From assembly GCA_965153355.1 (NCBI GenBank), contig OZ231126.1, positions 83,886,001-83,950,000 of the forward strand: DNA of 64,000 nt, in the 5' to 3' direction. Source of the stretch: Flaccisagitta enflata. Its lineage: Eukaryota > Chaetognatha > Sagittoidea > Aphragmophora. The notes below the pieces were generated by a model, which was given only the letters and a program-made list of their open reading frames with translations, was not told where the DNA came from and ran no database searches. The position numbers and the translations under genes were made by a program. Shown one piece after another: positions 48,469 to 60,081 of the stretch (the stretch's first letter is position 1; every line of letters begins with the position of its first letter).

Positions 48469-48840
48469 GTGAAAAAAAACTGCCGAGAATTCGAATTTTA
48501 TGCTCGATACAGGGCCCCAGGGCTAAAAATGCATATATTTTCAAGTCAAAATGTTTGAAACCTGTATGAATATGCATTGTACTAATAACAAAATCAATCA
48601 GAGTGGCTTTTGTGTTTATTTTGAGAGAAAAACAGATTAAAACCCCACCAGTTTGCTCGATAATGGCTGAAATATATCAAAATTGGTATATATGCTCGTT
48701 CAGGGCAAATGTTGTGGGGTGCCCGATCATTTTACAGCCTCGGGACCATCACCACTGGCTTCAGCACGAAAAAAGGGTTCAGAAACGCTTTTTCCACCAC
48801 TTGATTTCCCAAAATGGTACTTTTCTGGACCATACTACTA
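48070..48840 (-). repeat. Right arm of the 4.3-kb inverted repeat
   Basis: Reverse complement of 44519-45095 with a longer (CAA)n section (48180-48270, 48385-48470). About 90 percent alike by eye over the 360-bp unique part. Confidence 0.8.
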
Positions 48841-49012
48841 GTTTTAGAGTCATAAAGCGCATGTGTGAATCATGGAATTAATGAGTTACAAAGCATCAGA
48901 CGGATATATACAGACGTGTATCCTATTCTATCTGATAGTCCGATGGACGGACATATAGTCGCAAGCACAGAACCTGAAATCCTGAAAACCTTGGACAATC
49001 ATAACAAACCTA

Positions 49013-49620
49013 CTATCTTGGAAATAAATATACGGACACTTGATAAGAAAGTTCATTTATTGACTAGAAAAGTACATGAACATGTTGAAAAACGCCTAAT
49101 ACTTTGTATGTCCGCCTTGGGCATCGACCACTGCTTGCATTCGGCGTGGCATTGAATCGTAGAGTGACGCCTAGTAATCTGGAGTGATCTTCTCCCAAAC
49201 CTTTAGCGCAATTCTTTTCAGCCCTTCTTTTGAAGTTGCCCGTATGTCCGATTGCGCGTAAACTGAGGCCTCCACCCCTTAAAGCGATAATTGCCCCTTT
49301 GGTATCTAGGGAAATGCGTTTTTCCAGAGGCATTGTAAAAAAAAAAAACCGAAGTAAAAAAGAAATCCCGGAGGCAACGAGCCCAGATGGCGCCGAGGGG
49401 TATGATGAAAATTATCCGCAATTTTTTTCCAAATTCGAAAAGCAAATGTTTTACTCTTTCGGCTCTCATTTCTAAACGAATAAAGATACAGCATCGGGCT
49501 TGGTCTAGATCGCTAGATCTTTCGAAGACGCGCATTTCTAAAAAAAAATGAATGTTCTAAGACAAAAATTAAGCGCGCTATGACTATAAACAGCTGTCCG
49601 TATATTTATTTCTAAGATAG
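49013..49620 (-). mobile_element. Deleted Tc1-like transposon, second family member
   Basis: CTATCTTGGAAATAAATATA at the left is inverted at the right (TATATTTATTTCTAAGATAG), with TA on both sides. On the minus strand it keeps MPLEKRISLDTKGAIIALR from the transposase start fused to the last ~45 codons (KRIALKVWEKITPDY, stop, SMPRRMQAVVDAQGG). The catalytic core is gone. Confidence 0.8.
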
Positions 49621-49686
49621 TAGTGGGCAACTCAACGCATCATTCGCGTTTTTTTTTTTAAAGCAAAACAGACATGTTTTGTTTTT

Positions 49687-49944
49687 AGTCGCGTGCTACT
49701 CGACTCTATAAGCCACTTTTTGGTCGGTCGGTTGGTCCGTCGGTCCATCCGTCGGTCCGTCACAAAACTGTTTTAAGGGCTTTTTAAAGCTTTTTTTTAT
49801 GTCTCTGAATGGTAGAGAAGGAATTTTGTGGAGTAAATAGTAATTTAAAATGTCTCTTTGAAAAATTATGTTTGTCTGTCTGTCTGTCTGCCTGACTTTT
49901 TTTGAAAGTGCCGACGCACGCGACTTAGGTCTAACAACCTTGTT
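49687..49944 (+). mobile_element. Family A element, long subfamily
   Basis: Head AGTCGCGTGCTACTCGACT; tail GCACGCGACTTAGGTCTAAC and AACCTTGTT. The tail hairpin stem is AGGT/ACCT instead of GGCCG/CGGCC. Confidence 0.75.
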
Positions 49945-50026
49945 GTGTTACTGTTTTAATTGTTGTTAAAATTGTTTTGAGTCGCGTGCACGTGACTTTG
50001 ACCCGCTCTGGCCGTCAGTCGGTCGG

Positions 50027-50254
50027 TCTGTCGATCACGCTTAACTTTGCTTAGCTTTTTTGTCGTTTTACGTCATTTTAAGTCATTTTAAGTTATTTCA
50101 TGATAATTTATATTTAGTCTTTTATTCTTTTGGTCTTTTAGTCTTTAAATCTTTTGGTCTTTTGGACTTATGGTCTTAACAACCTCACGCGACTGTAAGG
50201 TGTTGGTCTGGTTGTAATTGTTGCGACAGTAATTGTTGCAGATGTTGTTGCAGA

Positions 50255-50314
<60 letters not shown>

Positions 50315-50814
50315 GATTGTTGTGGTGGTTGTTGCAGTTGTAGTTGTAGACGTGCAGTGGTTGTGATTGTTATTGTAGTTGTTGTGATTGCTTTTGCTGT
50401 TTTTGAAAACAAGGCCGGATACACGGCCAATACCAGTTGCCGACGGGTGGGCAGGGGCGGATATGCGTGTTTTCACACTTTCTAACTCGATCACCATAGA
50501 CCGACGGACAAACAGACGGACGGACAAAGCCTCTTATAGAGTTGCGTGTCCGCAATTAAAAACAGTGAAAATGAGAGACAAACATTGCGTTATGGGACAA
50601 TAAAAATTTTAGATTTAAGCTTTTCGGTTCAAAATTTAAGTTTTAATGTCTTTGTGTGATTAAACATTTTATCTTTAGACGTAATGCTAAGACGACGACT
50701 CAACGTAAGCGGTATCTTTATTTTCTGGCTTCAAGGGAAAAAAATGTTTGCTAAAACAGAGAAGAAGTGAATTCTTAGTAGCAAAGGCACCATTCATTTT
50801 TCCGTCAAAAACGG
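50027..50814. repeat. Segmental tandem duplication, unit A (deleted)
   Basis: 788 bp. Starts TCTGTCGATCACGCTTAACT and ends CCGTCAAAAACGG like units B and C. About 0.9 kb between two (TTG)n tracts is missing. Confidence 0.85.
50408..50557 (-). mobile_element. Family A element (tandem unit A)
   Basis: AACAAGGCCGGATACACGGC, GACGGGTGGGCAGGGGCGG, GACGGACAAACAGACGG, GAGTTGCGTGTCCGCAATT. Confidence 0.85.
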
Positions 50815-51074
50815 TCTGTCAATCACGCTTAACTTTGCTTAGCTTTTTTGTCGTTTTATGTCATTTTAAGTCATTTTAAGTTATTTCAGGATAATTTATA
50901 TTTAGTCTTTTATTCTTTTGGTCTTTTAGTCTTTAAATCTTTTGGTCTTTTGGACTTATGGTCTTAACAACCGCACGCGACTGTAAGGTGTTGGTCTGGT
51001 TGTAATTGTTGCGACAGTAATTGTTGTTGCAGATGTTGTTGCAGATGTTGTTGTTGTTGTTGTTGTTGTTGTTT

Positions 51075-51112
<38 letters not shown>

Positions 51113-51398
51113 GCGATTGTTGTGGTTGTTGTGATCGTTGTGGTTGTTGTTGGGATTGTTGTGGTTGCTGTGGTTGTTGTTCTTTCTGTCGTTGTTGTTG
51201 TTATTGTTGTTGTTAATTCTATTGGCATTGTTGTTAGTGTTGTTGTTGTTGTGGTTTTCCTTTTGGGGTATTTCTATCACATTTGTTATAGTTATTATAT
51301 TATCCAGGTCATTGTTGTACGCTGTAAAGTGAGTGAGCAGAGTGAGTGGAGTGACCAGTGCTATTAAACAATCATAGCAAGCGACCAAGTGAACTGTT

Positions 51399-51579
51399 AA
51401 CAAGGCCGGATACACGGCCAATACTAGTCGTGGATGGTTGGGCAGAGGCGGATATCCGAGTTTTCACACTTTCCAGCCCGATCATCATGGTCCAATGGAC
51501 ACACGGATGGATGGATGGATGGATGGATGGATGGACGGACAGACAGACAAAGCCACTTAAAGTCGCTTGTCCGCAACTA
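51399..51579 (-). mobile_element. Family A element with (GGAT)n tract (tandem unit B)
   Basis: AACAAGGCCGGATACACGGC, CACGGATGGATGGATGG tract, GTCGCTTGTCCGCAACT. Duplicate at 53101-53281. Confidence 0.8.
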
Positions 51580-51639
51580 AAAACGCGATTGTCTGAGACT
51601 AGAAACACACCCAATAATTCTACGGGATTCAATCGGCCC

Positions 51640-51932
51640 TGAAAATAGATTGAAAGGCAGACTTCAGTCCTGAGAGGGCAAGGTTCAGCCCTGAGAGGTC
51701 GGATTTTAGACCAGACAGGGTAGATTTCAGGCTAGAGAGGCCGATATGAGGCCTGGGGGCCAGATATTGGGTCTGGAAGGGTTGATCACAGTCTTGGGAA
51801 GACAGATTTCAGGTCTGAGGGGCCTGTAAGGGGGAGGGGGATGAATAAACGGACAAACAGACGAACGAGCGTAAGTACTCCTGTGCTCTACAGCACTTCC
51901 TACCCATCGGGGCCGCTGCTCAAAAAGCGAAA
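51640..51932. mobile_element. Family D element (tandem unit B)
   Basis: AGACTTCAGTCCTGAGAGGG repeats, CAGATATTGGGTCTGGAAGG, CTCCTGTGCTCTACAGCAC and CATCGGGGCCGCTGCTCAAA. Duplicate at 53342-53634 in unit C. Confidence 0.7.
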
Positions 51933-51987
<55 letters not shown>

Positions 51988-52091
51988 ATTGTTATTGTTG
52001 TTGCAGTAATTGTTGTTGCAGTTGTAGTTGTAGACGTGCAGTGGTTGTGATTGTTATTGTAGTTGTTGTGATTGCTTTTGTTGTTTTTGAA

Positions 52092-52241
52092 AACAAGGCC
52101 GGATACACGGCCAATACCAGTTGCGGACGGGTGGGCAGGGGCGGATATGCGTGTTTTCACACTTTCTAACTCGATCACCATGGACCGACGGACGAACAGA
52201 CGGACGGACAAAGCCTCTTATAGAGTTGCGTGTCCGCAATT
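52092..52241 (-). mobile_element. Family A element (tandem unit B)
   Basis: Near-identical to 50408-50557; here CAGTTGCGGACGGGTGGG keeps exact complementarity with the head decamer. Confidence 0.85.
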
Positions 52242-52729
52242 AAAAACAGTGAAAATGAGAGACAAACATTGCGTTATGGGACAATAAAAATTTTAGATTT
52301 AAGCTTTTCGGTTCAAAATTTAAGTTTTAATGTCTTTGTGTGATTAAACATTTTATCTTTAGACGTAATGCTAAGACGACGACTCAACGTAAGCGGTTTC
52401 TTTATTTTCTGGCTTCAAGGGAAAAAAATGTTTGCTAAAACAGAGAAGAAGTGAATTCTTAGTAGCAAAGGCACCATTCATTTTTCCGTCAAAAACGGTC
52501 TGTCGATCACGCTTAACTTTGCTTAGCTTTTTTGTCGTTTTATGTCATTCTAGGTCATTTTAGGTTATTTCAGGATAATTTATATTTAGTCTTTTATTCT
52601 TTTGGTCTTTTAGTCTTTAAATCTTTTGGTCTTTTGGACTTATGGTCTTAACAACCGCACGCGACTGTAAGGTGTTGGTCTGGTTGTAATTGTTGCGACA
52701 GTAATTGTTGTTGCAGATGTTGTTGCAGA

Positions 52730-52816
<87 letters not shown>

Positions 52817-53100
52817 GATTGTTGTGGTTGTTGTGATCGTTGTGGTTGTTGTTGGGATTGTTGTGGTTGCTGTGGTTGTTGTTCTTTCTGTCGTTGTTGT
52901 TGTTATTGTTGTTGTTAATTCTATTGGCATTGTTGTTAGTGTTGTTGTTGTTGTGGTTTTCCTTTTGGGGTATTTCTATCACATTTGTTATAGTTATTAT
53001 ATTATCCAGGTCATTGTTGTACGCTGTAAAGTGAGTGAGCGGAGTGAGTGGAGTGACCAGTGCTATTAAACAATCATAGCAAGCGACCAAGTGAACTGTT

Positions 53101-53281
53101 AACAAGGCCGGATACACGGCCAATACTAGTCGTGGATGGTTGGGCAGAGGCGGATATCCGAGTTTTCACACTTTCCAGCCCGATCATCATGGTCCAATGG
53201 ACACACGGATGGATGGATGGATGGATGGATGGATGGACGGACAGACAGACAAAGCCACTTATAGTCGCTTGTCCGCAACTA
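53101..53281 (-). mobile_element. Family A element with (GGAT)n tract (tandem unit C)
   Basis: Copy of 51399-51579 carried by the segmental duplication. Confidence 0.8.
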
Positions 53282-53634
53282 AAAACGCGATTGTCTGAGA
53301 CTAGAAACACACCCAATAATTCTACGGGATTCAATCGGCCCTGAAAATAGATTGAAAGGCAGACTTCAGTCCTGAGAGGGCAAGGTTCAGCCCTGAGAGG
53401 TCGGATTTTAGACCTGACAGGGTAGATTTCAGGCTAGAGAGGCCGATATGAGGCCTGGGGGCCAGATATTGGGTCTGGAAGGGTTGATCACAGTCTTGGG
53501 AAGACAGATTTCAGGTCTGAGGGGCCTGTAAGGGGGAGGGGGATGAATAAACGGACAAACAGACGAACGAGCGTAAGTACTCCTGTGCTCTACAGCACTT
53601 CCTCCCCATCGGGGCCGCTGCTCAAAAAGCGAAA

Positions 53635-53719
<85 letters not shown>

Positions 53720-53819
53720 ATTGTTGTTGTTGCAGTAATTGTTGTTGCAGTTGTAGTTGTAGACATGCAGTGGTTGTGATTGTTATTGTAGTTGTTGTGA
53801 TTGCTTTTGCTGTTTTTGA

Positions 53820-53972
53820 AAACAAGGCCGGATTTACGGCCAATACCAGTTGCGGACGGGTGGGCAGGGGCGGATATGCGTGTTTTCACACTTTCTAACT
53901 CGATCACCATAGACCGACGGACGAACAGACGGACGGACAAAGCCTCTTATAGAGTTGCGTGTCCGCAATTAA
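53820..53972 (-). mobile_element. Family A element (tandem unit C)
   Basis: Copy of 52092-52241; the tail hairpin has a substitution (GGATTTACGGCC). Confidence 0.85.
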
Positions 53973-54227
53973 AAACAGTGAAAATGAGAGACAAACATTG
54001 CGTTATGGGACAATAAGAATTTTAGATTTAAGCTTTTCGGTTCAAAATTTAAGTTTTAATGTCTCTGTGTGATTAAACATTTTATCTTTAGACGTAATGC
54101 TAAGACGACGACTCAACGTAAGCGGTTTCTTTATTTTCTGGCTTCAAGGGAAAAAAATGTTTGCTAAAACAGAGAAGAAGTGAATTCTTAGTAGCAAAGG
54201 CACCATTCATTTTCCCGTCAAAAACGG

Positions 54228-54711
54228 GAACTGATTTTTTCCGTTTTCATTTTTTTCAAAACGCGTTGAGTTGCGAGCGAAAATGATTCCACCAGGCAAC
54301 GACCACTGATATCCGGAATCATGAAAACAAGGCAAATTTTTTACCAAATTTTACCATTTCCTTTGAGAGCGCCAAAAACATGCGGGAGCGCAATTTGGTG
54401 CTTTTTTGTGGGATAGGGTGGCTTCCCAATCTTTGGCCCTTCTCAGGTGATGAACCATGTCATTACCTTTCGTTTAGTACCACGCATGAAACTTTTCTTG
54501 GAACACTGCCGTGATGGGCATGAAAACAAAATTCCTCATCGGGTGACAAAAGCAAATACCGAAAGTCATTTTCTGACTCAACGGACGCTCATATGGACAT
54601 CGAACTGGCACTAAATGAAACGTATTGGGATATATGACCGACACTGATGAAAATTTGAGTTCCAAATTCAAGCTGCGACTGTGGGAGCTTTTAATTTTTT
54701 TGAACGAATGT
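54228..54711. other. No supported feature
   Basis: Mixed-composition DNA with stops in all frames. Confidence 0.5.
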
Positions 54712-55092
54712 GGCGACTCTATAAGAGGGTGTGTCCCTCGGTCTGTCGATTGGTTGGTAACGCGAAATTCTGGATTACGCTAAATCGGCTGAAATAATGA
54801 CTTTTGGGCATTACGGCCCCTGCCCAGCCACATAACAGCCCCGCCAACCCACTCACAGCCCCGCCTACCCACTCACAGCCCCGCCTACCCACTCACAGCC
54901 CCTGCCCAACCGCATTACTGCCCCTACCTAGGGATGTGGAAACGTTCGATTTTTATGCCGCTTCCACTACCAATTTACAGTTTGAAAACTAGTAGCTATC
55001 CCATCCTCCGAATTGGAAGCGGTCAATCGCGTCGACATCCCTACTACCCACCCGCAAGCGACTACTTATTGGCCGTGTATCAGGCCTTGTTT
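54712..55092 (+). mobile_element. Family A element with an inserted GCC-rich repeat
   Basis: Head GTGGCGACTCTATAAGAG, GTCTGTCGATTGGTTGG, three to four ACCCACTCACAGCCCCGCCT repeats, tail CCGCAAGCGACTACTTATTG and GTGTATCAGGCCTTGTT. Confidence 0.65.
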
Positions 55093-56516
55093 TTTGTTCT
55101 CGTTGCTCGTGCTCAAAAGATCTTAATTCCATTGTAGGTAGGACTCTCTGTGTTGTGAAGTATTTCGATCTGCGAAGCAATAGCTCTAGTCGCCAAGATG
55201 GCTTACTAGTGCAATTAGATTGATTGCATTGTAGCCGATTTGACATTCGTGCCATTTGTAATTACCAAAAACAGTATGCGGTCAGGATTCCCGTTATCAA
55301 ATATCTCAATTCTAAGGGTTTGAATAAAAAACAAATGGACCCATCCCAATTTCTTTGCGTATGGGTTTTAAAAAGGGTGTAGAACAGGAATTTGATATTT
55401 ATTTTTGCCAAACTCAAGCCAAAAAAAATTGGAAACGGGTTTTTGTGCCAAAAAGTGCTATTTTCTTTAAAAAATACTATATAGAGTGACAAATATGGTG
55501 TTTTTTCTACTATTACCCCGTGGATAAAAAAAAAGACGCACCTATCTATTAGTTGATAAAACAGCAATCAAAAGTAATTTTAACAATTTTTGAAACAGAC
55601 ATTCTGAAAGATTTTCAAAAAATCTTTCAATCTAGACCAATCCCAGGTCTGTATCTCAAACGGTTTAGGAGCAAGAGCTTTGCAAAGAGAAGCACTATTT
55701 AGTGAAAATGTCTTTTTATATAGGGATTGCAAAACTGAAATGGGTAATGCCATTCCTAAACGAATAAGAATAGCAATACCAGATTGGCGCCAAATGAAAG
55801 TACTTTGAAAGGGCTTTCAGACGACCTATGATTTTTATACGTTTTTATCATATTCATGAGCAAAATTAGTCATTCATATGAGCGTCTTTTTTTTTTTAGT
55901 CGTATGGTACATAGCACACTATATAATACTGATAAGTGACAAAACATAGAACGGTTTGGCATGGACTTAAGAGGCCCAAAAATTGTTTTGAATGGCCAAA
56001 AAGAGCAAACATTGGAAAATGTTTCATTTAAAGCTAATTTTTTGATAAGAATAGCCTTTTTATAGGGTACTCAATCGAAAACGGCTAAAATGGTCAAAAA
56101 TCCTTATGCGCACATGGATTGACTCGTAATTACATGTATTTTGATAATTAGAACCATAAATGACACTTTGGATAATTTTCATGGCCCCTATGTAACTGAA
56201 TGTGAGTGGAATCCACCAATCGTTTTCTGGCACTTTTTTTTCCTTGAAAAAAATTGGGCCATACCGAGTTTCAAAATGCGTCAATATGTGCGCCTGCACA
56301 GAAAAACCTTGCCAGGTGACTAATTTTTAAACTGGCTGACACGCTGGCATGAGTCAGATTGCTAGAGATTGGAAACATGAGTGTAATGGTCTCATTTTGT
56401 AGCAAATCTAAAACGTCTTTTGATAACTTGCCTCATCAGAGAAAGAAAGAGACAGACAGAGACAGACACACAGACTGAGACTTAATTGAACCCTATATTG
56501 GAAAAAAGTCGAATTA
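55093..56516. other. AT-rich repeats
   Basis: 55320-55480 has an inverted relative at 59620-59740 (GGGTGTAGAACA / TGTTCTACACCC, GCCAAACTC / GAGTTTGGC). The family H-like copy is at 55590. Confidence 0.5.
55590..55865 (-). repeat. Family H-like AT-rich repeat, inverted copy
   Basis: Contains CTAGACCAATCCCAGGTCTG, TAATGCCATTCCTAAACGAA and AGATTGGCGCCAAATGAAAG, the reverse complement of motifs in 24245-24600. Confidence 0.6.
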
Positions 56517-57130
56517 CCATCTTGGCCATAAATATGGAAACAGCTAAAAAGTGTCATAACTCGCTCAATTTTCATCGCAGAGAGATGATTTTTTTTTCAA
56601 AATTCGCGTCTGCGAAAGATCTATCGAATGAGACCAAGCTGGTTCCTGTATCTTTATTCGTTTAGAAATGAGAGCCGAAAGAAGAAAGCATATGCTTTTT
56701 GCAGGAGGAAAGAAATGGAGGAAAAAAAGTCATTCTACCCCTCAGCGTCATCATCTTTCCCGCGCATCGGGCCAAATCTACGAAGAAATGGCACCAGGAT
56801 CGAGGTGTTAAGCTCTTCGAGGGTTGGCCTGGAAACAGTCCAGATCTCAATCCCATTGAAAATGTGTGGAGCCAAATGAAGCACCTGCAGCGACACGAAC
56901 GAGCAACATCGATCGCTGGGCTGAAAAGAATCGCGCAAAAGGTTTGGGACAACATCACTCCGGCGTACCTCCAGTCTCTCTACGAATCGATGCCACGGCG
57001 CATGCAGGCGGTGGTCGATGCCCAAGGCGGTCACACAAAATACTAGATGCGTTTTGATATGTTTGTCGTTCAATTCTAGTCAATAAATCAACTTATACAC
57101 TAACTGTTTCCATATTTATGGCCAAGATGG
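56517..57130 (+). mobile_element. Deleted Tc1-like transposon
   Basis: Inverted ends CCATCTTGGCCATAAATATG and the complement at 57111-57130 lie between TA dinucleotides. Only the C-terminal part of the transposase remains. The insertion splits a small palindrome (GTCGAATTA / TAATTCGAC) that belongs to a family H element seen intact at about 35212-35225. Confidence 0.85.
56750..57046 (+). pseudogene. Tc1-like transposase, C-terminal remnant
   Basis: The frame reads HRAKSTKKW, then GWPGNSPDLNPIENVWSQMK, the hallmark around the last acidic residue of the DDE catalytic triad. It ends MPRRMQAVVDAQGGHTKY and TAG. The DNA-binding half and the first two catalytic Asp residues are missing, so it is inactive. 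It was a cut-and-paste DNA transposase. Confidence 0.85.
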
Positions 57131-57350
57131 TATGTAATTCGACTTTTTGAAACAAAGGGGAGATATAAAGTTTTCCCTTTTTGGTTTAGGGTAATTTTAG
57201 AAAGTTGTGCATTTTTGGGCTGGGAGTAGACATTATTTTGATATTCATAGCTAAGAAAGAGCTTAATTTTCTCTTTCAAATGGCACCAACCAGAAGTGTC
57301 TGCAATCATTAATATTGGCGTTATGAATTTTTGAATCTTTTTTTATTTTT
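57131..57350 (+). repeat. Family H element, right part
   Basis: TAATTCGACTTTTTGAAAC, CTAAGAAAGAGCTTAATTTT and GCGTTATGAATTTTTGAATC match the reverse complement of 34906-35255. The left part is interrupted by the Tc1-like element. Confidence 0.55.
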
Positions 57351-57485
57351 TCAAATTTTTTCAAATATCAATAATTTTCATTGATCCTTTTTTTTTCCAT
57401 ATATAACAAAAGAGAGATGAATCAAGATAATACACAAATTGACCCTAACTTTTATGACTCTAGCTTTTACATTCTACTCTGCTTG

Positions 57486-57586
<101 letters not shown>

Positions 57587-57929
57587 CCCACACACTTGAA
57601 ATCATGAGATGCACCCTGAGAGACATGCACTGAAAAAAGAGACTCCCATTTACAACTTTTTTCCGGTTGGCGAGAGGGCCTTTATTGGTAGGGGCGCATT
57701 CAGACTCTGCATTAGGGTCGAATAAACAGCAAATATTGTCATGTGCGGGTGGGCGGGGGCGGTAACTGACTGTCTGACCATCTGATTAAAAAGGGAATAT
57801 TGTGATTAAAGGGCGCATGACTAAAAAGAAAATTAGACGTCATTGTATGTGGAAGAGACCGAAGAGTAAATTCACTTCATTTTCTATTCTGCCCCACGAA
57901 ATGTCTAAAATTGGAGAAGAAAAATTCAT

Positions 57930-58545
57930 TATGAGGCAGTGTACGGGAAGAAGAAATTTCATGCGTCATTACAATTTTTTAGATATTTTTTTAATTATTT
58001 TTTTATAATTTTTTTTATTGAAAAATCATTTTTTATGTGTTTAACAACAAATTTTTGCATAGATAACCTCTGACATACAGGTTTGATGTACATAATGTAT
58101 TGAAAAAAAGTAGAAAAAAGAAGATTTTTAAAGAAAATTACATTTTATCATCTTACTTCTGTTAGGTGAAATTATATCAGTGCATACAAATAAAGAAATT
58201 TGCATTTCCAAAAACATGGCCTCTTTTTAAAAACATATAAAAGAAAGGGCCATGTTCTTAGAAATGCAAAATTGTCTTTACTGAGGCCGTGATAAAATTT
58301 CACCTATCAATGTTTTTAAATTTTGTTCACCATTTTTCTAAGGAATTCAAGTATTCAATTTTCATTGCTGATTGCTATGAAACAATAGTCAGCATTCTGG
58401 GTTTAAAAACATTGTAAAAACACCTTATACATAACATCAAAAATACTTAACAGAAATCCTAATAATGTATTCTATTATACATCTATATTACAAGCAAAAA
58501 GTAAAATAAAACCAAAATTTCCTGTTCCTGTACACCATGACTTAT
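57930..58545 (-). mobile_element. Family J element, copy 2
   Basis: Reverse-complement copy of 15921-16530: GAAATTTCATGCGTCATTAC at the left, CCTGTACACCATGAC at the right, same inner palindrome with CATGGCCTC and GGGCCATGTT. It abuts the candidate exon ending near 58556. Confidence 0.7.
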
Positions 58546-58555
58546 TGCAAGACGA

Positions 58556-58796
58556 CTTTTCTTTTCTTCGCTAGTCAAGCGTTTGTTTGTTTCGTCTAAC
58601 TCTTTGTACAGGAAATGTTTTGCTCTGGTAAGACGTCCTTGTCTCCTACTCTTGCGACAGGAATCACGGGCCGTGTCACTGGCGCCGACGCTGCTGGATA
58701 CTTGGATACTCGAGGTTCTGAGAGAGGAAACTGTCGAGTATTGCGCCTTATTCTTGCGCAGCGATACATACTTTTGCCGGAGACGCTGGATGTACC
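58556..58796 (-). CDS. Candidate second exon of the same gene, basic coiled-coil-like
   Basis: Read on the minus strand, the segment gives YIQRLRQKYVSLRKNKAQYS, a Ser-rich stretch, CRKSRRQGRLTRAKHF and LYKELDETNKRLTSEEKKS. It is basic and partly heptad-like, with G/C-rich third positions. The acceptor is TTATTCAG. The frame runs on into repeat J, where it meets TAG at 58483, so either a donor was missed or the repeat supplies the end. Other frames are also open here; the plus strand has a strong acceptor (CTTTGTACAG) at 58611. I prefer the minus strand on composition and on the phase match with 58978. Confidence 0.35.
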
Positions 58797-58977
58797 CTGA
58801 ATAATTTGTTAGTCATCCCATCTTTACACTTAGTAAATTTTTTTCAATGGTTTCATGATTGATCGTGATTTTTGATATTCATTTCTGCACCCTTGAGGGC
58901 ATTTTCTTTCAAAGATTGAGGGTAGCGGTCCGTAGACGGTAACGGTTCACGCGCAACTTCTGTCGCACCTAGCTTAC

Positions 58978-59035
58978 TCCACCATATGACAATGTGAAAG
59001 TTGGAAAGGTCTTGGCAAGAATGAACTTCAGCCAT
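58978..59035 (-). CDS. Candidate first exon of an unrecognised minus-strand gene
   Basis: ATG opens MAEVHSCQDLSNFHIVIWW plus one base, then TGGA followed by GTAAGC, a usable donor. The phase (1) matches the exon at 58796 through a 181-bp intron ending TTATTCAG. Reading through the donor stays open for another 40 codons, so the splice is not forced. A family A element ends six bases before the ATG, leaving no room for a 5' leader unless it starts in the repeat. The protein is not recognised. Confidence 0.35.
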
Positions 59036-59040
59036 TGTAA

Positions 59041-59175
59041 AAACAAGGCCGGATACACGGCTTCCTTAGTCGCATGCGGGTGGGCAGGGGCAGCGAATAA
59101 AAGCTAAGCGTGACGGACTGACCAGCTGATGGACCGACGGACAGAGCGGGTTGTAGAGTCGCGTGCACGTGACTA
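59041..59175 (-). mobile_element. Family A element beside a candidate exon
   Basis: AACAAGGCCGGATACACGGC, TCGCATGCGGGTGGGCAGG, ACCGACGGACAGAGCGG, GAGTCGCGTGCACGTGACT. Confidence 0.8.
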
Positions 59176-59889
59176 AAAACGAAAATGAAATTGCGTAGTA
59201 ACGGGAACACGACGCATGAATCATTTGCGTCAGTTCTACGCGTCAATTCCATCACAATATTTATTTTCCCACCTCTAATGAAAAGGGTTGACTGTTTTGT
59301 CTCTCGCCATTTTTCGCCAAATCGCTGACGATTTTTAAAAACAGATTTAGAATCAGCAAAGCTTAATCTACAAGGCATATAAGCGAACGTGACCACACGG
59401 TTCTCTGATTTTGATCAAAACGAGGTTTCTAAGCATCTTTTTATTTTCTGTTAATTACTACAATTTTCATCGCCAAAAAAAGCACTGTGGTCTGACTCTG
59501 TGATAAATTAAGCAAAGTCTGATAAAAAAAATGATGTTTTCCTAAATTTTGTAGCGGCTACGCAAGGGTCGAGGGACATTAAAATTTCTGACAATTTTTT
59601 TCTCTCCCTCAATTTCTCTGAGTTGGCGCGTTTTAGTAGCCTACTTTTTAGCACCAAAAACCGTTTCTAGTTTTTTTGGCCCGAGTTTGGCCAAAATGAA
59701 CGTCATATTCTTGTTCTACACCCTTTTAAGGACCCCTGTACAAAAATCTGTGATGGGTCCCTCTCTTTTTTTTAGTTGAGATATTTGCAACTCGGGTATG
59801 GAAGTAACTGACTGACCAATTTAGTCAGAAAAAAGTCTCCTACGATCGTACAATCGACTCCACTGATTATTGGATAATGTACATTTTTT

Positions 59890-60081
59890 AGCCGCGTGCT
59901 ACGCGACTCTACACCCCGCTTTGTCGGTCGGTCGGTCGGTCGGTCGGTCTGTTGGTCACACTTAATTTTTTTTATGATTTTTATGTTTGGACCTCACCGC
60001 TCCTGCCCAAGCGGTCTAGTGACCTCAAATTTGGCCCCTACCCACCCGCACGCGACTTCGGTAGCCGTGTATCCAGCCTTG
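59890..60081 (+). mobile_element. Family A element, GTGC subfamily
   Basis: Head AGCCGCGTGCTACGCGACT, (GGTC)n tract, tail GCACGCGACTTCGGTAGCC and GTATCCAGCCTTG. Confidence 0.85.

Larger units (their letters stand above)
50815..52498. repeat. Segmental tandem duplication, unit B
   Basis: 1,684 bp with two (TTG)n tracts, two family A elements, a family D element and AT-rich sequence. Nearly identical to unit C outside the microsatellites. Confidence 0.9.
52499..54227. repeat. Segmental tandem duplication, unit C
   Basis: 1,729 bp; differs from unit B by scattered single bases and longer (TTG)n tracts at 52731-52816 and 53634-53720. Confidence 0.9.
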
